Shown here piece after piece: positions 9,600 to 21,654 of a stretch of DNA of 64,000 nucleotides. Positions within the stretch are counted from its first letter, which is position 1. Every line of letters begins with the position of its first letter. The stretch covers positions 40,121,034-40,185,033 of the forward strand of contig NC_133169.1 in assembly GCF_040802235.1 (NCBI RefSeq), in the 5' to 3' direction. Origin of the DNA: Manis javanica (taxonomy: Eukaryota; Chordata; Mammalia; Pholidota; Manidae). The notes beneath the pieces are model-generated. The model did not search any database and had not been told where the DNA came from. It saw nothing but the letters and a program-made list of their open reading frames with translations. Both the position numbers and the translations under genes were made by a program.

Positions 9600-12500
9600 T
9601 TCTGTGCAGTAGATTGAAACAAAATCAAACACTCGCCAAGCTGCTCACTGGAGAAGTGGGGATGTCCAGGAGGACGCTCCTGAGTTGCGGCTTACATGTT
9701 TGTACTCACCCTCTTCAAATGTAATTGTTTAAGTAGAGCAGCAGAACTAGTATTATTGTATTCATGATTAAGAATACAAATCAAGAAGAGGTTAAAATGA
9801 ATAAATTTTCCTTTCTTGAAAATTTTCCTAGCTTCTTATGTCCATACCTTTCCCTGGGAATTTTTATAATTCAACTTTTTATAGCTTATCTTTTCCTCTT
9901 TATTTCACCTCAGTCCTGAAAATTTGTTCTTTCCTTCACTCAGTCTCCCAAATAGATACACATTTTTATTGTGGTATTTTTTATATTTCCTGTATGTTTT
10001 ATTTCTTCCTTTACTCAGTTTCAGTGTGGGATGGGACTTCCATTTTCTGTGTGCTTTTCTGTCTGAGGGAGACTCTTGATGCCCTCTATGTTCAATATTT
10101 GGGCACTTTCTTTTTGGATATGGACTTTATTTAATGCACTGGATTACATGAAGGACATTTGGTTATATTATAACTTGGAGAAATTGTTCCTGTGGCTACA
10201 AGTTGGGTCTACAACAAATGTCACATTTGATCATCTTAGGAAACATTTTGCTGACATTTATGGGCATTTTGAAAAATCTCAACTTACAGGACCTATTATA
10301 TATATGCCAATCTCAGGGTTCTAAATTTATTTTGCAAAAGTTACAGATCAAACACACTTTAAAAAGTCTTATAGGCAAACAGTCCAAAACCAATAAGCAA
10401 ATTGAACATCTGCTAACTCGATCCCAGTAAAATTATAGGAGAGCTGTAAAGATGGAATTAAATGAGCTTCATGATCATTGAGTGGGTCTTCAGTAGATGC
10501 CAATGCCCTTTGTCCATTCTGTATCTTAACCATTGAGAGGCTTCAGATCTAGGGAAAGTAATTGTCAATATCAAGCACACACTCCATTCGAGGACCGCAC
10601 ATCATAGAATACTAACAGGTTTGTATTACCTATACTTACATTTTAAGTTCACTCAGCTTCTCAAATGTGCTATGGAACACCCTGTACTCTGTGCAACAGA
10701 GAATATTCCTGTAAGGTAGGAAGGCCACATCTCCAAAATATCTCCCTGGGTTAAAGCTAACTCAACTCAATTCAATACACTGTGGTGATTCACCTTCCAA
10801 AGTTCTTGAGATTGTGCTTTCGGAGACAAAGTAGCTTTATAATGAATGACACTACTGCTTGCTAACAGTCCACTGAATGACTGAAAATGTTTAAGAAGCA
10901 GATGTTGCTGAAACTGTCTCCTAGGCTATGCCACAAGTGCATGTCACTGATCAAGAGTCTTTGCATCAAATCTAAAGTCTCTTTTGAACATAAGAATCTC
11001 TTCATCTGCTAAAATTTAGGAAAAGGACATTTCCAAGGATGCTTTGTATCAGCCACCCCTTACTGTTCCTATAGCCCATCAATCTCTAACATAAAACCTG
11101 TGGCCACATTTAAGGCTTTGCTGTCCAGAACTTGTTGGAATCAGAAAAAAAGTTAAACTAACTCTAGTTAAATATTTCTCCATTCATATGTATTGACTGG
11201 TTAAAACATCTTCCTTTCCTATTATCTTGTTACATTTAAAGCACAGTTAAGACATTTTACACATAATCTCTTCAGGTTTTCCTGCTGGAAGACAGAGGCA
11301 CGAGTTGTTGTATTTTATATGCAGACCCCTACATAATCAAGCCTTAGATATTCCTCTTTCCCTGTGATTGATCCCTAATGCACAAGTCCACGACGGCCAA
11401 AATCCTGGGCAGTTCACTTGATGTTGCTTATTTAGAGATCCACTAACTTTCACACTTAGAATAAAGCAATTAACCCATCTGATGCCCTTGTATTCTGCTG
11501 ATGCCCAGAATCAGATCACAGAGGGATATTCTTGATGATTTGAGAACTTTAGAGATGTCAGATGGTGCTTCTTGAAATGTCGTAGTAAGAGATCAAATGA
11601 TTAGAGAGGCACAGGAAGTGCTTACGAGTGCTCAGCACACCTGGTGTCAGGGACAGTTTGCTGCCCTCTGTCTTGGGAGTTTGCAGAAGGAATTATTGAT
11701 GATTGTAACTAAATTGAATTTTGCTGTGTCAAAATACTTTCTTCTGTTTGTAGGGGAGACAATGGATCCATGAAAATACCAAACCAGTCAACTGTTCTGC
11801 TGAGGTGGCACGTTGACGCTTAGAAATAGTGCAGTAAAATGATGATTTTGACTCAGAGAAGAGTCTAGCCTTCCGGGTGTACCACTGATTAGGAAGCTGA
11901 GTGAGAAAAATTACTTATGATTCCAACTTGTTTTTAAGTCTTTTTGTGCTAAAGGATATTCTAGGAATCAAATGGGATGCTATATGCCAAATGCTTGCCT
12001 AGTACCTACTGCCAAGGAAGGACACAAATGATTTTAGGATCTCTTATTATTCCATTCAATCCACAGATTTGTATTCCAGAAAAGTGTACATTTAAAGTGA
12101 TTTGAACTCTTTATTCTCTTCTAAATGGGGTCACATCTTCATAAATGATGAAAAAACACTATTTAACAAGATTTTAGTTAATAAATATCAGTGTTTACTA
12201 TATATACAAATGTATGTTGCATATATAAAATACAATATTGGACATGTTAATTTCACTTCTTTACATTAGTGGAGGGGAAATATTATAAATACATACAAAT
12301 ATTTCTAGTGTTACTAATTTTATTGTTGTACATACAAACGTTTTATTAGTATTCTATTGATAATATCTATGTCTCTCCCTCCTGCAGTGTGGTGCCCTTT
12401 GCATGTACATTACACAGTTTAAACCCAGTTATACCCCAGGCTCAACCTGTTATCAAGCCCATGAGGTCCAGTCAAGAAATAACCAGTTTTAAGGGACAAG

Positions 12501-13020
12501 CAGGTTTTGAGTTCCCTGGGGTAAGAAGGCTCTTTGCGGATGATTTTTTGAGTACAGGAAACCTTGGTGAAGACAGACTCTAACTAAGAGAATATACTGA
12601 ATGGTCATGGTAATACGAGAGGACAGAGAGAAGAGACTAAATGATACCAGATGTCAAATAGCATGAGATCGTCACTGTGGATCATTGCTGGGTCAGTAGT
12701 CAGGGATCTGAGGAAAGCAATACTGAAGTGGTCACTTTTGGGGAGAGGTAAAGATTGTGAATACAGCCATGTGCTCTATGTGAGGGCCTCAGGATAAAAT
12801 CTTCATGCAAGTCTCCAGTGGTATGTCGGGAGTATTTGCTCTTCCTAGGCTGTGTCAATCTCTTTTTCCAGCCAACTCAGTGATGACTTCATGAGCCTCT
12901 TTACACTGTAACTATAGCATCTTGTCTGGAGTCAGTGCATTAGCTCAGCAACATGAATTTGGCCTCACCAAGAATGACTGTGTTACTAACCAACCTCCCA
13001 GCATAAGCCAAAGGTAAGCC
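9600..13020. other. Long interval with no recognisable gene
   Basis: This is mostly AT-rich unique-looking sequence. Open frames of 60-100 codons (for example 9838-10134, 10076-10324 and a GTG-started one at 12389-12583) have no family features I recognise. The 9838-10134 frame is rich in Phe, Ser and Tyr, as expected from pyrimidine-rich non-coding DNA. No repeat family was assigned with confidence. Confidence 0.4.
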
Positions 13021-13029
13021 ACTGTGTCT

Positions 13030-13475
13030 TGTCAATGGGTTTCAGCCCTGGGCAAGTTTACTATGGATTAAATGAGACCAAAATTATTACAATGGAACCT
13101 TCTTGGGTTAAAAAGGGTTATAATACCCAGGTTTATTCAAACGATCACATGTCAAGCACAAGAATCCTATCCATTCAGAGCAAGTCTGCATGCAGCAAGC
13201 CAGTCTCTGCCTCTGGGCCTCTCTGTCCTCGTGGCATCTCAGTCTCTGTCCTTGCAGCTCCCACCACTCTGGCCTCTGCTCTCCTACAGCTGTGCAGCTG
13301 CACAGCCCAGAGCACTGGGCAGAGCTCTTTATACAGAGTCAATAACAAAGCATTGCCCATATGTGTGGAGTGAGCTGGCTGACCAGTCAGGTGCGAATCC
13401 TGGCCACAGGAACCCTCACTATATCCACACCAATGTAATCAGCCAGCCTCCAAGACACTGTCTCATTCTCTCAGT
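13030..13475 (-). repeat. Solo LTR-like element, minus orientation
   Basis: On the minus strand there is a TATA box (ctctgtataaagagc, about 13340-13326) followed about 190 bp later by a polyadenylation signal (gtttgaataaacctgg, about 13144-13129), with a GC-rich R/U5-like block between. This spacing is that of a retroviral LTR. Exact ends are not resolved. No internal retroviral sequence adjoins it. Confidence 0.5.
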
Positions 13476-14032
13476 TAATATTCCAGTATCAGAATGTAGA
13501 GACAATGAAAGTTCAAATGAAAAGAAGCTGGGAATGTACAAATTTTCTTTCAGTTTAAGAATACCCTGAACATCTAGCTAAAACTACACGTCTTGAAGAG
13601 GGGTCTGTATCATCCACATATCTGGATGAATAGAATAACAGGTTTGGAATTTGGTGTTTACTTTTCCCATCATGTTAGGAATGTTAGGTAGAAAGATAGG
13701 CATGAGCAGCCTGGGAAGGAGAAAATAAGGTTCAAAGAAAACAACTCCCAAACACCGCCCCGGGAGGGGGCCCTGTGAAGACAACAATGGCTCTGCAGGG
13801 AGGGAATTTCCTTGCCTACTGGGACCAAGCCAAACGGGTCCCAGCCAGATCCCAGCTTGGGCCCTGTGGAACAGAACTGAGAAATACCCAAACCATACCT
13901 CGACATGAGAAAGGACACACTCACTGAGAGGGAGGACTGTACAGATGGGCCTGCCAATCAAATGACCCCACCTTGTCAACCAAAGGGGGGCCTCCTAGCC
14001 AGAATGTTATATAAAGGAATCCCAGCCAAGAG

Positions 14033-14049
14033 ATCAGGGCCCTTGTCTT
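14033..14049. repeat. 17-bp TSD of L1, left copy
   Basis: The sequence atcagggcccttgtctt is identical to 15442-15458 on the other side of the L1. Confidence 0.95.
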
Positions 14050-15441
14050 TTTTTTTGTTTTGGTATCATTAATGTACAATAACTTGAACAACATTATACT
14101 TACTTGACTCCCCCTATTATCAACTCCCCACCACATACCCCACTACAGTCATTGTCCATCAGCATAGTAAGATGCTGTAGAATCTCTACTTGTCTTCTCT
14201 GTATATACTGCCTTCGTGTTTCCCCCCCACTACATTATGTCTGCTAATTGTAATGCCCCTTTGTCACCCTTCTCCCTCCCTTCCCACCCATCCTCTCCAG
14301 TTCCTTTCCCTTTGGTAACTGTTAGTCCATTCTTGGGTTCTGTGATTCTGCTGCTGTTTTGTTCCTTCCGTTTTGTTTTATTCTTATACTCCACATATGA
14401 GCGAAATCATTTGGTACTTGTCTTGTCTTTCTCTGTCTGGCTTATTTCACTGAGCATAATACCCTCTAGCTCCAACCATGTTGTTGCAAATGGTAGGATT
14501 TGTTTTCTTCTTAAGTCTGAATAGTATTCCATTGTGTATATGTACCACATCTTCTTTATCCATTCATCTACTGATGGACACTTAGGTTGCTTCCATTTCT
14601 TGGCTATTGTAAATAGTACTGCGATAAACATATGGGTGCATATGTCTTTGAAACTGGGCTCCTGCATTTTTAGGGTAAACTCCTAGGAGTGGAATTCCTG
14701 GATCAAGGGGTATTTCTATTTTGAGATTTTTGAGGAACCTCCATACTGCTTCCTACAATGGTTAACTAATTTACATTCCCACCAGCAGCAGTATAGGAGG
14801 GTTCCCTTTTCTCCACATCCTCGCCAACATTTGTTGTTGTTTGTCTTTGTATGGTGGCCATCCTTACTGGTGTGAGGTGATATCTCATTGTGGTTTTAAT
14901 TTGCATTTCTCCGATGATTAGCAATGTGGAGCATCTTTTCATGTGCTTGTTGGCCATCCGAATTTCTTCTTTGGAGAAGTATCTGTTCAGATCCTCTGCC
15001 CATTTCTTAATTGGATTATTTGATTTTTGTTTGCAGAGCTACATGAGCTCTTTACATAACTTGGATATCAACCCCTTATTGGATATCTCATTTATGAGTA
15101 TATTCTTCCATACTGTAGGGTGTCTGTTTTTCTGCTGATGGTGTCCTTTGCTGTACAAAAGCTTTTTGTTTGATATAGTCCCACTTGTTCATTTTTGCTT
15201 TTGTTTCCCTTGCCCAAAGAGATATGCTCATGAAGAAGTTGCTCATGATTATGTCCAAGAGGTTTTTGCCTATGTTTTTTTCTAAAATTTTTATGGTTTC
15301 ATGACTTACATTCAGGTCTTTGATCCATTTTGAGTTTACTTTTGTGTATGGGTTAGACAATAATCCAGTTGCATTCTCTTACATGTAACTGTCCAGTTTT
15401 GCCAACACCAGCTGTTGAGGAGGCTGTCATTTCTCCATTGT
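14050..15441 (-). mobile_element. 5'-truncated L1 inserted in LTR copy A, antisense
   Basis: Begins with poly-T (tttttttttg, the antisense of the A tail), then the antisense 3' UTR and late ORF2. It ends mid-ORF2. Short open frames on the minus strand (86 codons at 14407-14667, 90 codons at 15088-15360) are ORF2 remnants. It is flanked by a perfect 17-bp TSD, atcagggcccttgtctt, at 14033-14049 and 15442-15458, which proves target-primed insertion and gives its exact limits. Confidence 0.95.
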
Positions 15442-15458
15442 ATCAGGGCCCTTGTCTT
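15442..15458. repeat. 17-bp TSD of L1, right copy
   Basis: Matches 14033-14049 base for base. LTR copy A resumes directly after it. Confidence 0.95.
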
Positions 15459-15920
15459 GATTTGACTCTTGATATGACCTTGACTCAAGCCTGCTCCTCC
15501 CATGGAGTAGATTCAAATAAAACTTTTGCTCTGCTTCATTGCTGTGTCTCTGCCTTAGAAATCTTTGTTACAGTGGGTACAAGAGCTGAGGAGATCAAAT
15601 TCAACCCTTAGCAATAAGGGTGGGTTTGTATTTTTTTGGATGGGAAATAGAGTTGATTGGTTATTGTACATACACAGAGGCATGCTTCTTCCAGAGAACT
15701 GGATTGTACCATTTTTAAGGACTCTTCAAGCAGTCATTTTATCATGTAAACTCTCATGTTTCCAGATTTTCAGTGTTTTGGTAATCCACAGTATGTCAGA
15801 AGCCTTAATTTCCTACCCAGTAACTGTGTTCTATTTTTGATAACACTAGCTCTATATTTTGTGAATGGCAGTGTGATCAGGTAAAAACATTACACTTCCC
15901 TGCCTCCTTGAATATGGAAC

Positions 15921-16235
15921 TGTGGGTAAAATTGCAATATTTCCAGAATCTCTCTCCTGGCCTTAGTGCATCTCCATATCAGGAGGTGTTCCCAAGGGGT
16001 GGAGAGAAGCATTCCATCTCCATATCAATAGGTGGTTACAAGGGGGAGAGAGGGCATATATGGACCAGAGAAGTTGGATGGAGTCCCTTTTTGCAGCCAG
16101 GTTTCAAGAGCAGAAGTGGATGACTGCTTGTAAGCAATAAATGGGTTTCTCCCACTTTATTTCTCCTTTTAACTGAGTTTGGCTTCAAGGGTAATTTGTC
16201 CCAGGCTGGGAACACATTTTCCCCCAGGAACTACA
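15921..16235 (+). repeat. Solo LTR of the ERV-L-like family
   Basis: Runs from tgtgggtaaaattgc to ggaactaca, 315 bp. It is the same family as both LTRs of the provirus at 21321-25628, sharing cattgcaatatttccagaatc, the ccatatcaataggtg blocks and gcagaagtggatgactgcttg. The agcaataaatggg near 16130 is the likely polyadenylation signal. Flanks are ggaac and ggaag (4 of 5 bases match), consistent with a mutated 5-bp TSD. Confidence 0.85.
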
Positions 16236-16239
16236 GGAA

Positions 16240-16785
16240 GATCACAGTGAGATTATTCCTCTTTAACTGGGACTGAATGTGTAATCCCTGAGTAAATACA
16301 AATCTGATGTCTTGAGAAACAGCTTCTTTATCAGGACAATGCAGGAAAGATCCTGAAAGTTTCAGAGAATTGCAAGCATACATCCTTGAGATGCTGAAAG
16401 AACAAAACAATTGTAGCCTCAGGATTTCTAGCTACTTAAGAATGCAGATTCTCTAGATGGTTGAGATTAATTTAAACCACTTCTTAAATTCCAATCTTAG
16501 TTGCAGTGTGAACACAAACCATTTCAGTGATTTGAGCTTTCTTAGAAACATGTTACCAAATTCTGAGAAAATATATGTAAATGCCTTCAAGGATTTCAGT
16601 TCAATTCCTCTACGGAAGCTATGACTACTCAATTAACAAACAGTGAATTAAATAGTGAATGAAACGGATGCTGAAAAGAATTTAGGAATTCTAATAACCA
16701 CTGAAAAGTTAAAAGTGAAGTTAGGAAGAGAAAAGAAATCCTCAAAGGCATGTATAATACTGTTGTGTAATTTGCTTTCGCTAAA
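16240..16785. other. No feature recognised
   Basis: AT-rich, non-coding stretch between the solo LTR and an old L1 3' end. A 64-codon open frame at 16655-16849 runs into L1 3' sequence and is not a gene. Confidence 0.4.
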
Positions 16786-16789
16786 TAAT

Positions 16790-17155
16790 ATATCAAAAAG
16801 AAATCAAAATGAACAAAACAGCAATAGACTCATAGACAATGAGAGGTAATTGGTGGTTACCATGGGGGAGGGGCTGGGTAGGTGGTTGAAATGGGTGAAG
16901 GGGTAAACAGGCCCAAAATCTCAAACATCGTATAAATTAGCCATGGTGATGAAAGTTCAGCATAGAGATTATGGTCAGTAGTTCTGTGACATCTTTTTAT
17001 GCTGAAAGATAGTAACTCTACTAGTTGGGGTGAGGATTTATGCTGTATATAGCTATTGAATTACTATGTATATAGCTATTGAATTACTATGTTGTATACT
17101 TTAAACCAATGTAATGTTATATATTAACTATACTTCAATAAAATAATTTTAAATG
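16790..17155 (+). mobile_element. Old L1 3' end, sense
   Basis: Shows the older L1 3' UTR: gaacaaaacagcaatagactcatag, then ttggtggttaccatgggggagggg, ending in ttaactatacttcaataaaa. A 20-bp local duplication (tatatagctattgaattact) lies at about 17045-17090. Confidence 0.8.
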
Positions 17156-17199
17156 ATTCTATTAAAGTGTTTCTAATTTTTTTACATAAAAGATACATA

Positions 17200-17368
17200 C
17201 AGTATCTTTCCTTTTCATGGTTGATATATTTTTTATTAAATATGGGTGATACATAGTATCATATAGGTTTCAAGTATACAACATAGTAATTCAACAGCCA
17301 TGAAATGCTGGCGATGTCCCTCTGTTTATATCTGGGCTTGTAATCAGAATGACAATCTCTACCATAAT
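17200..17368 (-). repeat. About 168-bp direct repeat, copy 1 (L1 3' UTR plus flank)
   Basis: Contains antisense L1 3' UTR (gatacatagtatcatataggtttcaag) joined to gccatgaaatgctggcgat. The same junction recurs at 18507-18673 with about a dozen differences by eye. The shared non-L1 flank indicates one insertion that was later duplicated. Confidence 0.85.
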
Positions 17369-17374
17369 ATAGAG

Positions 17375-18500
17375 ATACTAATTCATGAATATGCTAACCA
17401 ACACCTTTTTGGTGAAAACAGTCACCAATATTAATGATGAAAATTATTACAAACTTTTATATTATAAACAACTATATAATATATAATTTCATATATGACA
17501 CTTCCAATATTGCAGGTATATTTGTAGGATAAACTATTATTTAGTATACATCATCTATTTTAAATAGAGGAACTTTTGTTAAATTTTCTGAGAAAATAGA
17601 TTACTAATATAGAATTAAAGTTTTTTGACTTGGATCTATTGTCAAAATTTGCCTGACATCAGGGATGTATCAAAGGATACTGTCTGTGACCAGTTACTTA
17701 GAGACATGGCCACCTTGGAAGGAAACCTTTACAGACAGGGAACCATGACAAGCTGAGGTGGGAAAGTGTGCTTTACGCTGATGAATGACTTTCATAATAA
17801 GAGGAAATCATAACTCAGCAAGAGCCCTTTTCTCCTTGAGAATCCTGTTTTGTCATTCTGCGCACAGCTCTTTCCTTAAAAGGTTCTCATCTCACTCTTT
17901 TTAAAAGTTTGCGAGGCCATACCTTGTGTTTACAGCTTCCCTTACTCCACTGTGACCCCTGGGCCTCCTCACACCTCCTCACACTTGGCAGTGACTCTGA
18001 ACTCAGGCATTCTCACTGGGGTCCCTTGCCTGGAGTGTTCCTGCCTATGTATGACCATAGCTGTTTCCTCATTTGGAATCTACATCTAAAGTAGAGCCTG
18101 AAAACTGAGAGGCAATGAGGACAGAAAAGAAAAAACACTATCTGAATGCCTAAAATAGTGAATGAATGCACCACTCTACTCACTGCCACCATCTGTTTCC
18201 TCCCAGGCTCTCCTGCTAGTGTGATGAGTGCATGTCATAATAATGTCACTCGTCACAGAAGCAGGAGTTTAAGATTGGTCTGTGCTCTACAGAATAAGAG
18301 GGAGTCTTATTTAATCTGAGGACAATTAAGTGACCACATTTACCTTACATGCCTAAGTTTGAACTGAATCTACTACTTGGAACCATTCCTGGCAAGACAG
18401 AAATTAGATTGACCTATTTGAAGTACTACACAGAGGTTTGATACTCAATAAATTCTTTATTAAACAAAAATGGGTGAACCTTATGGAACTTTAACAGATG
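17375..18500. other. No gene recognised between the two repeat copies
   Basis: AT-rich at the left; a more GC-balanced patch at 17640-18300 has short pyrimidine-rich open frames only. No splice-like or coding pattern is convincing. Confidence 0.35.
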
Positions 18501-18506
18501 GTTCTA

Positions 18507-18673
18507 CAGTATATTTCCTTTTCATGGTTGATATATTTGTTATTAAATATGAGTGATACACAATATCATATAGGTTTCAAGTATCAACATAGTGATTGAA
18601 CAGCCATGAAATGCTGGCGATATCCCTCTGTTTATGTCTGGGCTTGTAATCAAAATGACAGTCTCTACCATAT
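18507..18673 (-). repeat. About 168-bp direct repeat, copy 2
   Basis: Second copy of 17200-17368, about 1.3 kb downstream in the same orientation. It has one single-base gap (caagtatcaac against caagtatacaac) and scattered, mostly transition, substitutions. Confidence 0.85.
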
Positions 18674-18679
18674 TAGGCA

Positions 18680-19280
18680 TCCGGTGATTTCCTGTTAGAT
18701 TACAGTTATTTTTTGACATTATTAAAGGAAGATGACATCACTGTGCAATTCTTATATATGAGATAAAGTTTTCATATGGTATCTGATGTAACTTACTTTT
18801 ATTTCATTTTTTATTTAGATTAGTTATTTTACAAATATTTCTGATTAAAGCTGAATTTCCAATGAAATGTTCATTAAATCTGTTTTCATTCTGTCTTTTC
18901 CAAATGAATTATCCTAATAGTTTTTAAAACAAGAGGGCATGCAATTCAACATTTCAACCTAACATCTTGTGAAGCATAATATATACATGATGTCCAAAGA
19001 CTTTGCAGGGGGTGTTTTCTCAACCATCACCTAATAAACAATTGTTGGGAATCATTATTTCTGTTCTCATTTTTTAAAAACAATGTTTAAATAGAAACTC
19101 TTACTAGACTGACGGAGTGAGAACATTGTGAGGCTGGCAAACCCAAAGAGACTGGAACGGCTGCCCCTGCTCCGGACCCTCCTGCTCCGGGTCTCACCTG
19201 GGCCGCCTCATCTGCTGTCCATTTTACCCTTTATAATAAGCTGTAATCAGTTATAGTGTTTGTCCTGATTCATGTGATTC
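18680..19280. other. Unassigned sequence before LTR copy B
   Basis: AT-rich DNA to about 19100, then a GC-rich block (about 19110-19205) and ataataagctgtaatcagttatag. It could be older LTR or retrotransposon material into which LTR copy B inserted, but I could not name it. Confidence 0.35.
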
Positions 19281-19284
19281 ATTC

Positions 19285-19576
19285 TGTTAGGAATGTTAGG
19301 TAGGAAGATAGACATGAGCAGCTGGAAAAGGGGAAGATAAGGCTCAGATAAGAAGCTGCAAGACAGGGTTCAAAGAAAAAAACACCCAAACTCTGCCCAG
19401 GTGGGGGGGGGCCTCCCACCCCTCAGGCTGTGGCGGAGTCCACCTTGACTCGGGCCCACCCCTCCCGTGGAGGGCATTCGAACAACACTTTCCTCTGATT
19501 TACTACTGTGTCTCTGCCTTTCAATTTTTTGTTGCAGAGGGGACAAGGTCTAAGGAGAATGAACCCAAACATTACA
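19285..19576 (+). repeat. ERV LTR, copy B (solo, 4-bp TSD)
   Basis: Runs from tgttaggaatgttaggtagg to cccaaacattaca, 292 bp, flanked by attc on both sides (19281-19284 and 19577-19580). A 4-bp TSD fits ERV class I. It shares its start and end with LTR copy A but lacks the middle (TATA-containing) part, so it is internally deleted or a shorter variant. Confidence 0.8.
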
Positions 19577-20224
19577 ATTCTGACAAACCATTGAAGCGGA
19601 AGAGAAGTCTGTGGGATCCTCAACTTTGTAGCCATGTCAGGCAGAAGTGTGGGTACCTGTGAAACCCAATGCTTGTACCTCACACCTAAAGTAGGGGCAA
19701 TCTGTGGGATGGAGCCCTTAAACCCAGGGGTTCTGCACTAGCTCTGGGAAGGGTCAGAACTGAAGTGAGTGGAGGACATCCAGTTGGTGGTGGAGACTTG
19801 GAGAAGATACTGGAAAGGACTCCACGTATTTGGTGTCAGGAGGGCAAAAGAAACTTCTCATTACTTGTGTTTTAAATCGGAGTAAAACTGGTTAATATCT
19901 TACCTCAGTACTGGACAGAAGTTTTTTGTATCTGTGCATTTGTGTTGGACACAAAGGTACATGTTAACATGGGTTTCCACAGAATCTGGGCCCTGATTAG
20001 TGGTAAATATTAAGGCAAACACAGATGATTACACACCAGGGAACTAAATAATCTTTGTGTGGGTCTGATACACAGGGTTCTAGTGTAACACTGAGAGGAC
20101 AGACTGTTCTCCCTTCACCGTATTTTATGTTTTAGGTAATTTTTCATAGTACTTCAGCTCAAATCAACACAAACTCTGCTTTACAGGTATGTTTTTCCCC
20201 ATTTGAAGTTGTGATGATTATAAT

Positions 20225-20335
20225 AAACTAGATACTCTTCCAGGAAGTTTATAACTATTTCACTTAATCCTTCTAGCAATGTTATGAATATGTAATGTTA
20301 CTATACATATTTTATATAAGAAGGAACACAAACCT
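20225..20335 (-). repeat. MIR-like SINE fragment, antisense
   Basis: The pattern aactatttcacttaatccttctagcaatgttatgaatatg...attttatataagaag matches the antisense MIR core (aactcatttaatcctcacaacaaccctatgag...ttttacagatgagg). Ancient and strongly diverged. Confidence 0.55.
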
Positions 20336-20359
20336 TACTCATAATGGTGCTGTTACTGG

Positions 20360-20815
20360 CTGGGATGCTGTTTTTCCCAGGATCATGTCTTGGAGGTGAA
20401 GAAGAATGAAGCCAGCAGACCAGAGTGTGGAGCAACTAGCAAAGTTTTTAATGAGGAGTGAAAGGAAAGAATAAAAGACCCCCCATAAATGGGAAGAGTT
20501 CTAAGGGTGGAGGCCCCTGGAGCTGAAGGGTCCAGGGTTTACAGGCCAAAAGGAAGGAAGAATACAGAACTGGCAAGGGCTTGTTGCAAGGTAGACCCCT
20601 CTGTTCTTCAGGCCGAATCCTCCAGATGTTCAGGATGTAGCCCCTTGTTCCTCATGCTGAATTACCTAGATGCCCAATGCGTGGCTCCTTGTTTACTGTG
20701 AAGCCTTGAACTTAGCCGCTTTATGTCTTCCCCTTACCAGGGCCAGGAATTCTAAGGCTGCCTCTGTCCTACTGATTCCTGCCTCAGTAATCCAAGACCA
20801 TGAAGTGGGCAAGGA
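20360..20815 (-). repeat. LTR-like element, minus orientation
   Basis: Read on the minus strand it ends with cattaaaaactttgctag, ctggtctgctggcttc and ttcttcacctccaagacatg. This is the U5 style of many ERV1 LTRs (an A-rich polyadenylation signal followed by a 'ctctggtctgctgg...tcacctccaagac' block). Ends are approximate, and there is no internal sequence. Confidence 0.5.
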
Positions 20816-20825
20816 ATAGACACAA

Positions 20826-20850
20826 ATATATATATATATATATATATATG
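20826..20850. repeat. (TA)n microsatellite
   Basis: 25 bp of uninterrupted alternating AT, followed by tgtataataatt. Confidence 0.98.
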
Positions 20851-21139
20851 TATAATAATTAAAACAAATGCAAAAAATAGACTCTTGGTGCATTGATGGT
20901 TTAGGATAGTCAAAATTCATCTCTAGACAGCTTGCTTAAAGAACTGTTTCTGCAAATGCAAATACAAATGCTTTGGGTGATTTGGATCTTCCCTAAAGCT
21001 TGAAAACCACAAATTTAAAGTAATTTAAACATAAATTCTTCCACTGAACAACCTCATGATAGTTAAATATAAGTATGCTACTTAAAAGCATCAACATTAT
21101 TTGCATTTCTGTAGAATGCAGGATTTCATAGAACATCGG

Positions 21140-21245
21140 GATCTTTTGAAGATTAAATGAAATGCTTGTAAGTGCATATAACATGCTGAGCATATTTACT
21201 ACCACATAGAAATGCTTAATCAAATTTATTATTACTATCATCACA
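21140..21245 (+). repeat. MIR-like SINE fragment, sense
   Basis: Contains gaagattaaatgaaatgcttgtaagtgc, then tgctgagcatatttactaccacatagaaatgcttaat and attattac. These are the conserved 3' blocks of MIR (gattaaatgagataatgcatgtaaagcgcttagcacagtgcctggcacatagtaagtgctcaat). Confidence 0.7.
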
Positions 21246-21320
21246 CAGTTAAGAAAAATGAACACAGTCTGTTTTAGGCAATTAAGTCATATTTGTTCAG
21301 TTCAAGGAGCAAAATACCAG

Positions 21321-21653
21321 AGTGGGTAAAATTGCAATATTTCCAGAATCTCTCCCCTGGCCTAAGTGCATCTCCTTATCAATAGGTGTTTCCAAGGGGT
21401 GGAGAGAAGCAGTTCATCTCCATATCCATAGGTGATCACAAGAGGGAGCAGGGCTTACCTGCACCAGAGAGGTTGGGTGGGTCACTTTTTGAAGCCAGGT
21501 CCAGAGAGAAACAGTCGAGCAGAAGTGGATAGCTGCTTGTAAGCAATAATAAACAGGTTTCTTTTACCTTATTTCTCTCTTTGACTGATTTTGGTTTCAA
21601 AGTTAATTTTCCCAGGGCTGGGAGACAGATTCCCCACCCCCACCCAGACTTAC
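21321..21653 (+). repeat. 5' LTR of ERV-L-like provirus
   Basis: Starts agtgggtaaaattgc (the first T of the family TGTGGG is mutated to A) and ends cagacttaca. Polyadenylation signal gcaataataaacagg near 21545. Confidence 0.85.
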
Positions 21654-21654
21654 A

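Larger units (their letters stand above)
13673..15613 (+). repeat. ERV LTR, copy A, split by an L1
   Basis: Starts tgttaggaatgttagg. A TATA-like ttatataaagg lies near 14008. After the L1 insertion it resumes with the polyadenylation signal attcaaataaaac (about 15511) and ends near ttagca at 15613. It is related to the LTR at 19285-19576 at both ends. Possible flanks are atca before and ataa after, an imperfect 4-bp duplication. Without the L1 and one TSD copy it is about 530 bp. Confidence 0.75.

Noticed and set aside
9838-10324. Two overlapping frames of 98 and 82 codons as a possible small gene
   Set aside because: No start context, domain or signal peptide pattern; composition fits pyrimidine-rich non-coding DNA.
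14216-14524. 102-codon frame
   Set aside because: It is the shadow of an antisense L1 3' UTR and late ORF2; the same shadow frame recurs at 44301-44636 and 49599-49808.
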